Source of the DNA: Phycisphaerae bacterium
GTDB lineage: Bacteria > Planctomycetota > Phycisphaerae > Sedimentisphaerales > UBA12454
Direction: 5' to 3'
DNA: 46,784 nucleotides
Assembly: GCA_026386845.1 (NCBI GenBank)
Contig: JAPLMW010000002.1
Location: 1 to 46,784, forward strand
The position numbers and the translations under genes are program-made. The notes beneath the pieces are model-generated. The model was not told where the DNA came from. It saw only the letters and a program-made list of their open reading frames with translations, and ran no database searches. The stretch's first letter is position 1; every line of letters starts with the position of its first letter. Positions 15,292 through 24,324 of the stretch are shown piece after piece.

Positions 15292-15981
15292 ATGTATATA
15301 AAATTTCAAATTAAAATTCCGGCATTCATCGAAACCATCGTTGTTTATTTTCTCCTGCGCTGTCGGAAAAAACACTTCGGCTGCGCCTTTCGTAAAATCA
15401 AACTAACCAAAGGCAAATTTGCTATTGTCAGTCCCGAAGATTACGGAAAACTATCCGACGAAGATTGGCAATGTGTTGAAACCAATGGTAACAATTCGTA
15501 TGCAGCAAGAATTGAGCGGGGGAAAATCATATATATGCACAGAATTATTATGGATGCGCCTGCCGGCAAAATTGTTGACCATAGAAATCGTGAAGGTCTC
15601 GATAATACCAGAAAAAATCTGCGTTTTGCAACTCGCTCTCAAAACACCTGTAATAGCATGACAAAAAAAGGGGGTACTTCAAAATACAGAGGAGTCAGTT
15701 TTCAGAAACATAGAAGGAAATGGGTGTCTGTTATACGATATGATGGAAAAACTAAGTATTTAGGTCTTTTTACTAACGAGGAAGACGCCGCAAGGGCTTA
15801 TGACGAGGCGGCAAAAATTTATCACGGCGAGTTCGCCGTCCTGAACTTTCCCGATGAACCGCAAAACCAAAAGTGTTTAGCCCCCAGTTTTACTGGGGGT
15901 TTTATTCCCCAGATTATTGTTGCCGCAACCGCGATTTGGAGTAAATTAGTAGTTCAGGTTATTAACGTAAAGGAACGGATT
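15292..15981 (+). CDS. HNH endonuclease with AP2 DNA-binding domain (stop codon lost, reads into UPF0210 gene)
   Basis: Start ATG 15292 follows AGGAG at a spacing of 6. The HNH core is MHRIIMDAPAGKIVDHRN...LDNTRKNLRFATRSQN (about residues 79-118). The AP2 domain SKYRGVSF...KWVSVIRYDGK...YLGLFTNEEDAARAYDEAA..FAVLNFP (about 130-190) follows. Freestanding HNH-AP2 proteins are homing-type mobile nucleases. The recognised domain ends near 15855. No stop follows, because the frame stays open through a hairpin at 15878-15904 and enters the UPF0210 gene, giving one open frame to 17412. Either a true fusion or a stop lost when the hairpin inserted. The end coordinate given is simply where the next gene begins. 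Confidence 0.7.
15878..15904. repeat. TTAGCCCC-family hairpin at the HNH/UPF0210 junction
   Basis: TAGCCCCCAG-TTTTA-CTGGGGGTTTTA hairpin. Its 5' TTAGCCCC and 3' GGGGTT ends recur in palindromes at 13146, 15210, 29125, 29861 and 29899. It resembles a terminator with a weak T tail, but is translated in the open frame. Confidence 0.65.
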
Positions 15982-17412
15982 ATGAGAATATCGGTTGAAG
16001 AGGTTTTTGAGACGGTAAGGATGACTATCGAGCAGAATTTCGATATCAGGACTGTTACGCTCGGCGTCAATCTTAAAGACTGTATTGACAGGAACCTTAC
16101 GGCCTTTAACAAAAGAATTTTTAAACGTATTTCCGAGATGGGCAAACGTCTTAACAAATGCGCCGACCAGCTCGAGCAGAAATACGGCATACCCATTACG
16201 AACAGGCGAATAAGCGTAACGCCGGTTGCGCTGCTTATTGAGCCGCTGCCGAGAAGAATCTCAACTGCTGTATCAGTCGCCAAAACGCTCGACAGGGCCG
16301 CAAAGGCGGCGGATATTGATTTCATCGGCGGATTCGGCGCTCTCGTTCATAAAGGTATGACTGGCGCTGATGAACTTTTGATAGATTCTATTCCGCAGGC
16401 TATATCGCAGACGCAGAGACTATGCGCTTTTCTTAATCTGGCTTCCAGCAGGGCGGGTATGAATATGACTGCTATTGAAAAGGTCGGGCATATCATTAAA
16501 GACCTTGCCGCAAAAAGCAAAAACGGCATTGGCTGCGCGAAGCTTGCCGTATTTGCCAATGTGCCGGAGGACAATCCTTTTATGGCAGGCGCCCATCACG
16601 GAATTGGCGAACCGGACTTTTCATTAAATATCGGCATATCAGGCCCCGGCGTGGTTCGTGATGTCGTTGCGAACAATCCCAAATGTGATTTAACTGCTTT
16701 GTCGGAGGTTATAAAGAGGACTGTTTTTAAGATTACGCGAGCAGGCGAGCTTGTTGGCCGGGAAATTGCGCAAATGATGAATCCCGTTAGAGACAAGACA
16801 TCAAAGATGTCTGACGGCCGCCAAAGGCGACCTGTCTCTAACGGGATGAAGGTTGATTTCGGCATAGTTGATATTTCGCTTGCCTCGACGCCAAAAAGAG
16901 GAGATTCGGTAGCTGAAATAATTGAAGCTATGGGTGTATCGCGTATTGGCCGTCCGGGTTCGACCGCCGCCCTTGCGATGTTAATGGATGCGGTAAAGAA
17001 AGGTGGTGCTATGGCATCTGGAAATGTCGGGGGGCTGAGCGGCACGTTTATTCCAGTAAGTGAAGATGCCGGTATGATAAAAGCAGTTCAAACAGGAGCG
17101 CTTAGCCTTGAAAAACTTGAAGCCCTCACAAGCGTTTGTTCTGTAGGCTTAGATATGTTTGCGGTTGCAGGAGACACGCCGGCGGATGTTATAAGTGCTA
17201 TACTCGCTGATGAGCTTGCAATCGGCGTTGTGAATAATAAGACAACAAGCGTGAGAATTATACCGGTGCCGGGGAAAAAGGCGGGACAGATTGTTCATTT
17301 CGGAGGACTGTTAGGCTCGGCGCCAATTATGAGAATCTCGAAAATTGCTTCGCCGGATTTTATAAAACGCAAAGGCCGAATCCCAGCCCAGGTCGGGGCG
17401 TTAAGAAATTAA
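15982..17412 (+). CDS. UPF0210/DUF711 (PFL-family) protein with in-frame palindrome insertion
   Basis: 476 residues from ATG 15982, which has AAAGGAA 6 bases upstream. The family normally has about 450. Conserved stretches are IGGFGALVHKGMT, AFLNLASSRAGMNMTAIEKVG, FANVPEDNPFMAGAHHGIGEPD, ISGPGVVRDVV, DFGIVDISLASTP, GRPGSTAALAMLMDA and GNVGGLSGTFIPVSED. Biochemical function is not established for the family. Residues 267-288 (NPVRDKTSKM...RPVSNG) come from a 63-bp palindrome and have no place in the family pattern, where the segment before DFGIVD is short. The same frame is open upstream through the HNH-AP2 gene. No UPF0237/ACT partner gene is adjacent. Confidence 0.88.
   Translation: MRISVEEVFETVRMTIEQNFDIRTVTLGVNLKDCIDRNLTAFNKRIFKRISEMGKRLNKCADQLEQKYGIPITNRRISVTPVALLIEPLPRRISTAVSVAKTLDRAAKAADIDFIGGFGALVHKGMTGADELLIDSIPQAISQTQRLCAFLNLASSRAGMNMTAIEKVGHIIKDLAAKSKNGIGCAKLAVFANVPEDNPFMAGAHHGIGEPDFSLNIGISGPGVVRDVVANNPKCDLTALSEVIKRTVFKITRAGELVGREIAQMMNPVRDKTSKMSDGRQRRPVSNGMKVDFGIVDISLASTPKRGDSVAEIIEAMGVSRIGRPGSTAALAMLMDAVKKGGAMASGNVGGLSGTFIPVSEDAGMIKAVQTGALSLEKLEALTSVCSVGLDMFAVAGDTPADVISAILADELAIGVVNNKTTSVRIIPVPGKKAGQIVHFGGLLGSAPIMRISKIASPDFIKRKGRIPAQVGALRN
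16783..16845. repeat. 63-bp palindromic element, copy 2 (in frame in the UPF0210 gene)
   Basis: CCCGTTAG...CTAACGGG with inner hairpins GACAT/ATGTC and CGCC AAA GGCG. Same length as copies 1 and 3. Stem positions that differ from copy 1 do so in pairs (GGCAT/ATGCC versus GACAT/ATGTC). It encodes 21 residues read in the same frame as copy 3 in rnpA. Confidence 0.85.
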
Positions 17413-17743
17413 AAGAATCCCGCTCTGTTATTACGATAATAGGGCAGGCAGTTATCGGGTATCAGTAATTCAGTTATCCTTCGGCAGGCTCAGGACAGGT
17501 CAGTTATCGGTTATCAGATAAAGATATGGATTTTAGGGTGAAAAATGATGCTTGATAACTATCAAGCAAAGGTGAAAAAAAACGACATAATTTTTAATTG
17601 AAGATTTTTTACCCCCGCAATTTCTTCATTGAAGCAATGAAAAAATTAAATCGTAGAGCTTCATTGGGGCGGGGGTCTCCGCTGCGGCTCCGAGGTTTTT
17701 AGGGTGAAAAATGGGCATAAAAAAGGTGAGGGTATAAAAGGGT
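17413..17743. repeat. Intergenic repeat mosaic before the hsd operon
   Basis: No gene seen. It contains a CAGTTATCGG/TTATCAG repeat interrupted by the AGGCTCAGGACAGG unit (17476-17499). A long inverted repeat with ACCCCCGCAA and TTGGGGCGGGGGT ends spans about 17610-17678. The 17-mer TTTTAGGGTGAAAAATG occurs twice, at about 17531 and 17697. Confidence 0.55.
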
Positions 17744-17772
17744 TTGATTTATAAGGGGTTAGAGGGTATAAT
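17744..17772 (+). promoter_or_regulatory. Predicted sigma70-type promoter of hsdMSR
   Basis: TTGATT (17744-17749), 17-base spacer, TATAAT (17767-17772). It lies 43 bases before the hsdM ATG, which has GAGGA at 17802-17806. Confidence 0.6.
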
Positions 17773-17815
17773 TTTACCAGTTTTTTATGTTGTAGAACTG
17801 TGAGGAAATAAAGAT

Positions 17816-19861
17816 ATGCCAACAAACTATCGAGAAATATCAAATACAATCTGGAATATAGCATGTCATTTACACGGCACTTTTAAGGCGTATGAATATC
17901 AAGATGTTATTCTTCCACTTACCGTTCTTAAAAGACTTGACGACGCTCTTGAACCAACAAAACAAAAGACGCTTGAGCGGTTTAATGAATTAGATGGGCG
18001 TGTTGCAAATCTTAATATTCTTTACCGTACAACCAAATATAATTTTTACAATACTTCTCCTTATACGTTTAAAAAACTTTTAGAAGCATCAACGCAAGCT
18101 GCGCCAAATTTGCGCAAATATATTGATGGTTTTTCGGATAACGTCAAAGAAATTTTTGCAAAGTTTGAATTTGATAGGATTTTAGATAAATTGCACGAAT
18201 CGGAATTGCTTTACCTTGCGTTAAAAGAATTTAGTAAAATAGATCTTCACCCCGATAAAGTAGAAAATCATGTCATTGGGCTTGCTTTTGAGGATCTTAT
18301 TCGTCGTTTTGCTGAGCAATCAAACGAAACCGCCGGAGAGCACTACACTCCGCGCGATGTGGTTCGTCTGATGACTTCTTTGCTTTTTGATGGCGAAGAG
18401 AAAGAGCTGGCAAGACCAGGTGTAATCAAAGAAATTTATGACCCTGCCTGCGGTACCGGCGGAATGCTTACAGTGAGCAAGGACTATATTCAAACCAATT
18501 TCAATAAGGATGCCAAAGTTTTCCTGTATGGACAAGAACTCAACGCTACTACCTATGCAATCTGCAAGGCAGATATGCTTATTAAAGGTGAAGATATTGA
18601 TTCAATAAAAGGTGGCGATAAAGAGCATACTAAGGCGAGTACTTTATCCAACGACCAGCACCACGAGCAGAGATTTGACTATGTCCTTTCCAATCCGCCC
18701 TTTGGCGTAAGTTGGGAAAAAGATAAAACTGCAGTTGATAACGAAGCAGAGCGAGGTTTTTCCGGTCGATTTGGCGCTGGTTTGCCGCGCATTTCAGATG
18801 CGCAATTTCTCTTTATGCAACATGTGATTTCCAAACTAAAGACAAAGAAAGAAGGCGGTGGTGAGGCGGCAGTTGTTTTTAACGGTTCTCCGCTTTTTAC
18901 TGGTGGTGCTGGTGGAGGCGAAAGTGAAATTCGCCGATGGATTTTGGAAAATGATTTATTAGATGCAATTATTGCGCTTCCCGAAAGGTTATTTTTTAAT
19001 ACGGGTATTTCTACATATATCTGGATTTTTTCTAAACGAAAACCAGCCGATCGAAAAAATAAAGTAATGCTAGTTGATGCGCGCAATATTCGAACCCAGC
19101 TCCGGAAAAATCTTGGAGAGAAGCGTTATGAAATAAGCGACGAAAACGCCAAAGAAATTCTGGCGCATTATTCCGAAAACAAAAATACCGATCAAGTGAA
19201 GATATTTAACACAACTGATTTTGCATATCGACAAATTACAGTTCAGCGACCACTTCGGCTCAGGTTTGAAATTACCGATGAAACTATGGCGAGACTTAAA
19301 GAGCATAAGAACTTTTGGAACGATGTGCCGAGCAAGAAAGAAGGCGAAAGTGGTGATGTTGAAAACAAAGCGTGGCAAGAGCTTCGCGCAGCCATTTATG
19401 AAATATTAGAAAAAATGCGCGGAACGGTAATTTCTTCTCGCGAAAAATTCTTAGAAAAATTTGAAAGTGAACTCAAAAAGCGAGATTGTAAAATCACAAA
19501 AAAAACTCTTAAAACGGTTTGGCAACAAATTGGTGAACGTGATGAAAAGGCGGAAATTTGTTTAGATGAAGACGGTAAACCCGAAGCAGACAATGAACTC
19601 AAAGATTATGAGCGTGTGCCTTGGAGTATGGATGTGAATGAATACTTTAAAAAAGAAGTAAAACCCTATGCGCCGGACGCGTGGATAGACGAAAGTGTGC
19701 GCGATGCGAAAGACAGCAAAGTTGGCATCGTCGGCTATGAGATTCCCTTTATGCGGTATTTCTATAAATATGAAGAGCCACGCAAAGTTGAGGAAATAGA
19801 AAAAGATATTAGAGCGACAGAAGCGGAAGTGCAGAAACTGCTTAAAGAATTAGGCGTATGA
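17816..19861 (+). CDS. hsdM: Type I restriction-modification DNA methyltransferase subunit HsdM
   Basis: 681 residues, N6-adenine methyltransferase of a type I system. Order: the HsdM N-terminal helical domain (from YREISNTIWNIACHLHGTF), then AGEHYTPRDVVRLM and motif I DPACGTGGML, which binds S-adenosylmethionine. Catalytic motif IV SNPPFGVSW follows, then AQFLFMQHVISKL, VFNGSPLFTGGAGGGES and LPERLFFNTGISTYIWIF. The C-terminal 200 residues are charged and longer than in short HsdM types. It overlaps hsdS by ATGA. The AT-rich composition contrasts with the housekeeping genes nearby, consistent with horizontal acquisition. Confidence 0.95.
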   Translation: MPTNYREISNTIWNIACHLHGTFKAYEYQDVILPLTVLKRLDDALEPTKQKTLERFNELDGRVANLNILYRTTKYNFYNTSPYTFKKLLEASTQAAPNLRKYIDGFSDNVKEIFAKFEFDRILDKLHESELLYLALKEFSKIDLHPDKVENHVIGLAFEDLIRRFAEQSNETAGEHYTPRDVVRLMTSLLFDGEEKELARPGVIKEIYDPACGTGGMLTVSKDYIQTNFNKDAKVFLYGQELNATTYAICKADMLIKGEDIDSIKGGDKEHTKASTLSNDQHHEQRFDYVLSNPPFGVSWEKDKTAVDNEAERGFSGRFGAGLPRISDAQFLFMQHVISKLKTKKEGGGEAAVVFNGSPLFTGGAGGGESEIRRWILENDLLDAIIALPERLFFNTGISTYIWIFSKRKPADRKNKVMLVDARNIRTQLRKNLGEKRYEISDENAKEILAHYSENKNTDQVKIFNTTDFAYRQITVQRPLRLRFEITDETMARLKEHKNFWNDVPSKKEGESGDVENKAWQELRAAIYEILEKMRGTVISSREKFLEKFESELKKRDCKITKKTLKTVWQQIGERDEKAEICLDEDGKPEADNELKDYERVPWSMDVNEYFKKEVKPYAPDAWIDESVRDAKDSKVGIVGYEIPFMRYFYKYEEPRKVEEIEKDIRATEAEVQKLLKELGV

Positions 19862-21162
19862 CAACGAAATTACAAACATATTCAAAATATAAGGATTCCA
19901 GCATAGAATGGCTTGGTGAAATTCCAAGTGATTGGGATATTTTTACTTTTAAAAAAATATTTAAACTCAGTAATGAAAGAGTAGAAGATGTATCTTCTGT
20001 TGAATTACTCCTTTCTGTGTCTGGCTACAGAGGCGTTGAGCCGAGAAATGTCGAGTCTATGGAAGGACAAATGCCATCAGAAGATATTGGAAAGTATCGG
20101 ATTGTTAGAAGAGGCCAGTTAGCAGTGAATACAATGTGGTTAAATTGTGCTGGTTTGGGCGTATCTGATTATGAAGGATATATAAGTCCAGCATATCGCG
20201 CATACAACATTGATCGAGCTGTTAATAAAAAATTTGTACATCATTTATTGCGATCGTCTTTATATATTCAAAAATATACAAGCTTGCTTTATGGACTTCG
20301 TCCGAATTCGTTACAAGTTAAAAACTATGATTTTGAAAAGATAGAAATTCTCGTTCCGCCCCTCGAAACCCAAAAGAGAGTCGCGGATTTTTTGGATGAG
20401 AAGACGAAAATTATTGATGAGCTGATTGCGAAAAAAGAAAAAATGATTGAACTTTTGCGTGAAAAGCGAGCCGTGCTTATTACTCATGCTGTCACCAAAG
20501 GACTCGATCCAAAGGCAAAAATGAAACCATCCGGCATTGACTGGCTGGGCGATATTCCCGAGGGATGGAAAGTAACAAAACTCCGTCGAGAAGTCAGTTT
20601 TCAAAATGGTCATGGTTTCCCTGATGAAATTCAAGGGCAAGACGAGGGAGAATTTCCTTTTTTGAAAGTAAGTGATATTAACGGAGAACAGATTCATATT
20701 TCATCTGCACGAAATTATGTAAGTGCGTTAAATGTCAAATCCCGCGGTTGGAAAATAATTCCTGCTGGATCAGTTCTAACTGCGAAAATTGGAGCTGCAT
20801 TGGCGGTTAACCATAGAAAAATTAATGATGTCGAGTGCATAATCGATAACAACATGTTAGCTTTTATTTTGTTCAAAAAAACCTGTTTGAACCACAATTA
20901 CTTTTTTATGTTATCTAAATCATTTGATTTAAATTGGTTTGTCAATCCAGGTGCTGTTCCGTCAGTAGACATGTTTCAGCTTAAAGAATTAATAATTCCG
21001 GTTCCACAAACAGGGGAACAGAAACGAATCATTGATTTTTTAGACGCCGAAACCAAAAGAATAGAAAAAAATGTTGTACTAATTAAGTTGCAAATTGATC
21101 AATTAAAAGAATACCGTTCATCGTTGATTTATTCTGCCGTGACCGGTAGAATTAAAGTATAA
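19858..21162 (+). CDS. hsdS: Type I restriction-modification specificity subunit HsdS
   Basis: 434 residues with the standard twofold design. Two target recognition domains begin with matching phrases, SSIEWLGEIPSDWDIFTFKK (about residue 13) and SGIDWLGDIPEGWKVTKLRR (about 223). Each is followed by a conserved helical spacer (PPLETQKRVADFLDEKTKIIDELI; GEQKRIIDFLDAETKRIE). The two half-sites of its bipartite DNA target cannot be read from sequence. The complete length and intact repeats indicate a functional subunit. It starts inside the end of hsdM and is followed by hsdR after 4 bases. Confidence 0.95.
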   Translation: MTTKLQTYSKYKDSSIEWLGEIPSDWDIFTFKKIFKLSNERVEDVSSVELLLSVSGYRGVEPRNVESMEGQMPSEDIGKYRIVRRGQLAVNTMWLNCAGLGVSDYEGYISPAYRAYNIDRAVNKKFVHHLLRSSLYIQKYTSLLYGLRPNSLQVKNYDFEKIEILVPPLETQKRVADFLDEKTKIIDELIAKKEKMIELLREKRAVLITHAVTKGLDPKAKMKPSGIDWLGDIPEGWKVTKLRREVSFQNGHGFPDEIQGQDEGEFPFLKVSDINGEQIHISSARNYVSALNVKSRGWKIIPAGSVLTAKIGAALAVNHRKINDVECIIDNNMLAFILFKKTCLNHNYFFMLSKSFDLNWFVNPGAVPSVDMFQLKELIIPVPQTGEQKRIIDFLDAETKRIEKNVVLIKLQIDQLKEYRSSLIYSAVTGRIKV

Positions 21163-21166
21163 AATT

Positions 21167-24130
21167 ATGCCAAACATACATAAAAATTTAAAAGAGATTG
21201 AATTTGAAAAGCATATTGAAAAAGAGCTTGTGCGTTTGCATAGCTTTCGGAAGAGAAATGCCGAAACAGACTATGATAAGGTAACCACATTCGACAAGGC
21301 GCTTTTGTTTGAATTTTTGCGCACTACACAAAAAGACAAACTTTCTCGGCTTCAAGAAATATCCGGCGATGCCCTTGAAGCTCGACTTGTTCGTAGAATC
21401 GATGAAGAGATTGGCAGGCGCGGGATAATTGATTGTCTGCGCAAAGGCGTGGAAGAGGGGCCGGTTAAGTTTGATCTTATGTATTTTCGCCCTGTGAATT
21501 TAGAAAATGAAGATGTTGAGAAGTTGTATAAATCCAACATTTTTTCTATCACTCGTCAGATAAAATTTTCACAAACAACAGAACAGTCTATTGACGCGGT
21601 GCTTTTTGTAAATGGTATCCCAATCATCACCGCAGAACTCAAAAATGAGCTGACCGGACAGAATGTGTATCATGCAATCCGCCAATATCAAAACGACCGC
21701 GATCCGCGCGAAAAGTTATTTGCTTTCAAGCGTTGTGTGGCTCACTTTGCTATGGACACAAGCGAAGCATTTGCGACTACCGAACTTAAAAACGAGCGCA
21801 CATTTTTCCTGCCGTTTAATAAGGGATTTGAGCTCGGAGCCGGTAATCCGCCGGTAGAGGGTAAACATAAAACACATTATGTTTGGGAAAATTTGTGGGC
21901 ACCGGATTCATTGGCAGATTTGTTGCAGTTTTTTGTCCATGCTTACGATGAGGTACGCGAAGACCGTTTAGGCAGAGAATATCGCCAACCGATCCAACTT
22001 TTTCCACGTTATCAACAATGGCGAACGGTGCTCGATTTACTTTCAGCTTCGCAAGAAAATGGTGTTGGAAAAAATTATCTTATTCAACATAGTGCCGGTA
22101 GCGGTAAAAGTTTGACTATTGCATGGCTTGCACATCGCTTGATTAATCTTTTCAATGATAAGAATGAGCGCGTGTATGACGCAGTAATTGTTCTTACTGA
22201 TCGTCGTGTTTTGGATAAAATGTTGCGAGAGATTATTCGTGCACTGTCGCCAGTGCCGGGAATATTTGTGCCAGCGGGTGAAGACGGCGTGCGACTAAAA
22301 GACGCACTGGAGGGTAACGCTCAAATAGTTACCTCCACCATTCAGAAATTTCCATTCGTAAATGGGTTGGTAAATCAACTTTCTACAAAAAAGTTCGCGC
22401 TCATTGTGGATGAGGCGCACTCTTCTCAATCCGGTGAGCTTACGCGAGCAGTACAAGATCGACTTGGCGCAGAAGGTGTTGAAGATTGGCTGGTTGAACA
22501 GGTGAAAAGCCGAAAACAGCCGGGTAATATTAGTTATTTTGCTTTTACCGCGACACCAAAGCACGAAACGCTGGAGCGATTCGGCGAAAAACAGACCGAC
22601 GGTTCTTTTGCACCTTTTAGCTTGTATTCGATGAAGCAGGCAACTGAAGAAAAATTTATTCTTGATGTGCTTACAAACTATACAACTTACAAAACCTATT
22701 TCAAACTTTTGAAAAAAGCGGCTGAAGATCCGACCGTGCCACGCGTACGAGCACTCTCTGCTATTATGCGATACGTTAATCTTCACGAAACCACTTTGGA
22801 GCAGAAAATAGAAGTGATTATGGCGCATTTTGAGAAAACTGTTAAAGATTTATTGCGCGGAGAATCAAAAGCGATGATTGTGACTTCGTCGCGAGAAGCG
22901 GCTGTTCGATACAAGCTGGCGTTGGATCATTATTTGCGAGAACATAATTATTTTTATAAAACACTGGCGGCGTTTACAGATTCAATTGAGATAGATGGCG
23001 CATCTTATACTGAAAACTCTATCAATGGAGGAATACCAGAAGATAATACTGCCAAAGAATTTAAAAAAGCAGAATATCGTTTCTTAATTGTGGCAGAAAA
23101 ATATCAAACCGGGTTTGACGAGCCGTTTTTGTGTGCTATGTATGTAGATAAGCCTTTATCAGGAGTACAGGCAGTCCAGACCCTTTCTCGCTTAAATCGA
23201 ACTGCGCGAGATAAGGATCAAGTATATGTTCTTGATTTTGTGAATGAAGTAGATGATATTAAACGCGCTTTTGAGCCATATTATACAAGTACGATTATTT
23301 CAGAAGGAACGGATATAAATGCGCTCAATGATTTACGACAAGCGCTTTTTGCAGTTTATCCTTTTAGTGATGATGTGCTTGATGGTTTTGTTGCCTTAAT
23401 TGATCCTGATGCCGAAGAAATACACCAGAACGCTAATTCATTTTTAGATAACATTGCAAAGAAAATTATCGATGAACTACCTCATGGGAGTGAAGGCGAT
23501 GTAATAGCAGAGGATAAATATGGAGAATTTCTTTCAATTGGCAATGTTTATATAAAACGCTATCCATATCTTGCGCAGGTTGTGGGATATTCAGAAGTTT
23601 CTCATGAAAAGTTATATCTTTTATTGAAGTATCTTTCGAAAAAATTACCAAAGGATCCGAAGAAGCCGCTCATTGAGATTTTGAAATATGTTGATATGGA
23701 TTCAGTGAGGGTTGTTCGCAAAATTCAATCAAGCATTACTCTTTTACCGGAAACCGGAGATGTACACCAAGAAGAAATAATACCTGGACCTCCTCTAGAG
23801 GAAATGGAAGATCTCCTGTCTCAAATAATTGGGGATGTAAATAAACGCTGGGGCTTAGATTTTGGGAAAGAGCAGCAAAAGACACTTGATTCTATCGGTG
23901 AAGAACTCGTGAATGATGAAGATGCCCAAAACGTTGTTTATAACAACAATTCTATGCAGGCGGTCGGTAGATGGTTCCATAAACCGTTTGAAAATAAAGT
24001 GTTTGATAAATATGACATTGACAAAAAGCTTTATGAGACGCTTGCAAACAATACAGAACTAAATGAATATATTGAAAAGAAAATGTTGCGATATGTGGTT
24101 GACAAGGTTTTGGCATTGAGGGAAGCATAG
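21167..24130 (+). CDS. hsdR: Type I restriction-modification restriction/translocase subunit HsdR
   Basis: 987 residues. The N-terminal PD-(D/E)xK nuclease domain shows the Asp of SIDAVLF and the AELKN pair. Superfamily II helicase motifs follow: HSAGSGKSLTIAW (Walker A, about residue 310), VLTDRR (Ia), LIVDEAHSSQSGE (DEAH, Walker B), FAFTATPK (III), EKYQTGFDEP and AVQTLSRLNRTA (V-VI). A C-terminal HsdM/S-binding region closes it. It cuts DNA at sites distant from the recognition sequence after translocation. The operon is complete and all motifs look intact, so the system should restrict unmethylated DNA. Confidence 0.95.
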   Translation: MPNIHKNLKEIEFEKHIEKELVRLHSFRKRNAETDYDKVTTFDKALLFEFLRTTQKDKLSRLQEISGDALEARLVRRIDEEIGRRGIIDCLRKGVEEGPVKFDLMYFRPVNLENEDVEKLYKSNIFSITRQIKFSQTTEQSIDAVLFVNGIPIITAELKNELTGQNVYHAIRQYQNDRDPREKLFAFKRCVAHFAMDTSEAFATTELKNERTFFLPFNKGFELGAGNPPVEGKHKTHYVWENLWAPDSLADLLQFFVHAYDEVREDRLGREYRQPIQLFPRYQQWRTVLDLLSASQENGVGKNYLIQHSAGSGKSLTIAWLAHRLINLFNDKNERVYDAVIVLTDRRVLDKMLREIIRALSPVPGIFVPAGEDGVRLKDALEGNAQIVTSTIQKFPFVNGLVNQLSTKKFALIVDEAHSSQSGELTRAVQDRLGAEGVEDWLVEQVKSRKQPGNISYFAFTATPKHETLERFGEKQTDGSFAPFSLYSMKQATEEKFILDVLTNYTTYKTYFKLLKKAAEDPTVPRVRALSAIMRYVNLHETTLEQKIEVIMAHFEKTVKDLLRGESKAMIVTSSREAAVRYKLALDHYLREHNYFYKTLAAFTDSIEIDGASYTENSINGGIPEDNTAKEFKKAEYRFLIVAEKYQTGFDEPFLCAMYVDKPLSGVQAVQTLSRLNRTARDKDQVYVLDFVNEVDDIKRAFEPYYTSTIISEGTDINALNDLRQALFAVYPFSDDVLDGFVALIDPDAEEIHQNANSFLDNIAKKIIDELPHGSEGDVIAEDKYGEFLSIGNVYIKRYPYLAQVVGYSEVSHEKLYLLLKYLSKKLPKDPKKPLIEILKYVDMDSVRVVRKIQSSITLLPETGDVHQEEIIPGPPLEEMEDLLSQIIGDVNKRWGLDFGKEQQKTLDSIGEELVNDEDAQNVVYNNNSMQAVGRWFHKPFENKVFDKYDIDKKLYETLANNTELNEYIEKKMLRYVVDKVLALREA

Positions 24131-24324
24131 TGTATGAAGTTAAAAAGAAACCGTGAAAATAGACAGAATATCAAATTGGTGCGGGATATAAAATAATACA
24201 TTTGCAAAAAGAGGGGTTTTTCAATATACTGTCTGCCGATTAAACAAAAACCATTCCGCCATTCGCCTTGGCACTTTGTGCTTCGGGCTAATAAGCAGGC
24301 GGATAAATTTAAAGGACTTGATAA
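24131..24324. other. Intergenic gap between hsdR and accB
   Basis: About 190 bases without a gene. It marks the right edge of the AT-rich hsd block and the return to GC-balanced housekeeping genes. A CCGCCATTCGCC...AGGCGGA stretch (about 24256-24304) is a loose inverted repeat. Confidence 0.4.

Noticed and set aside
15878-15904. Hairpin as a standard terminator of the HNH gene
   Set aside because: The T run is short and interrupted, and the same end signature occurs in many hairpins that are not at gene ends.
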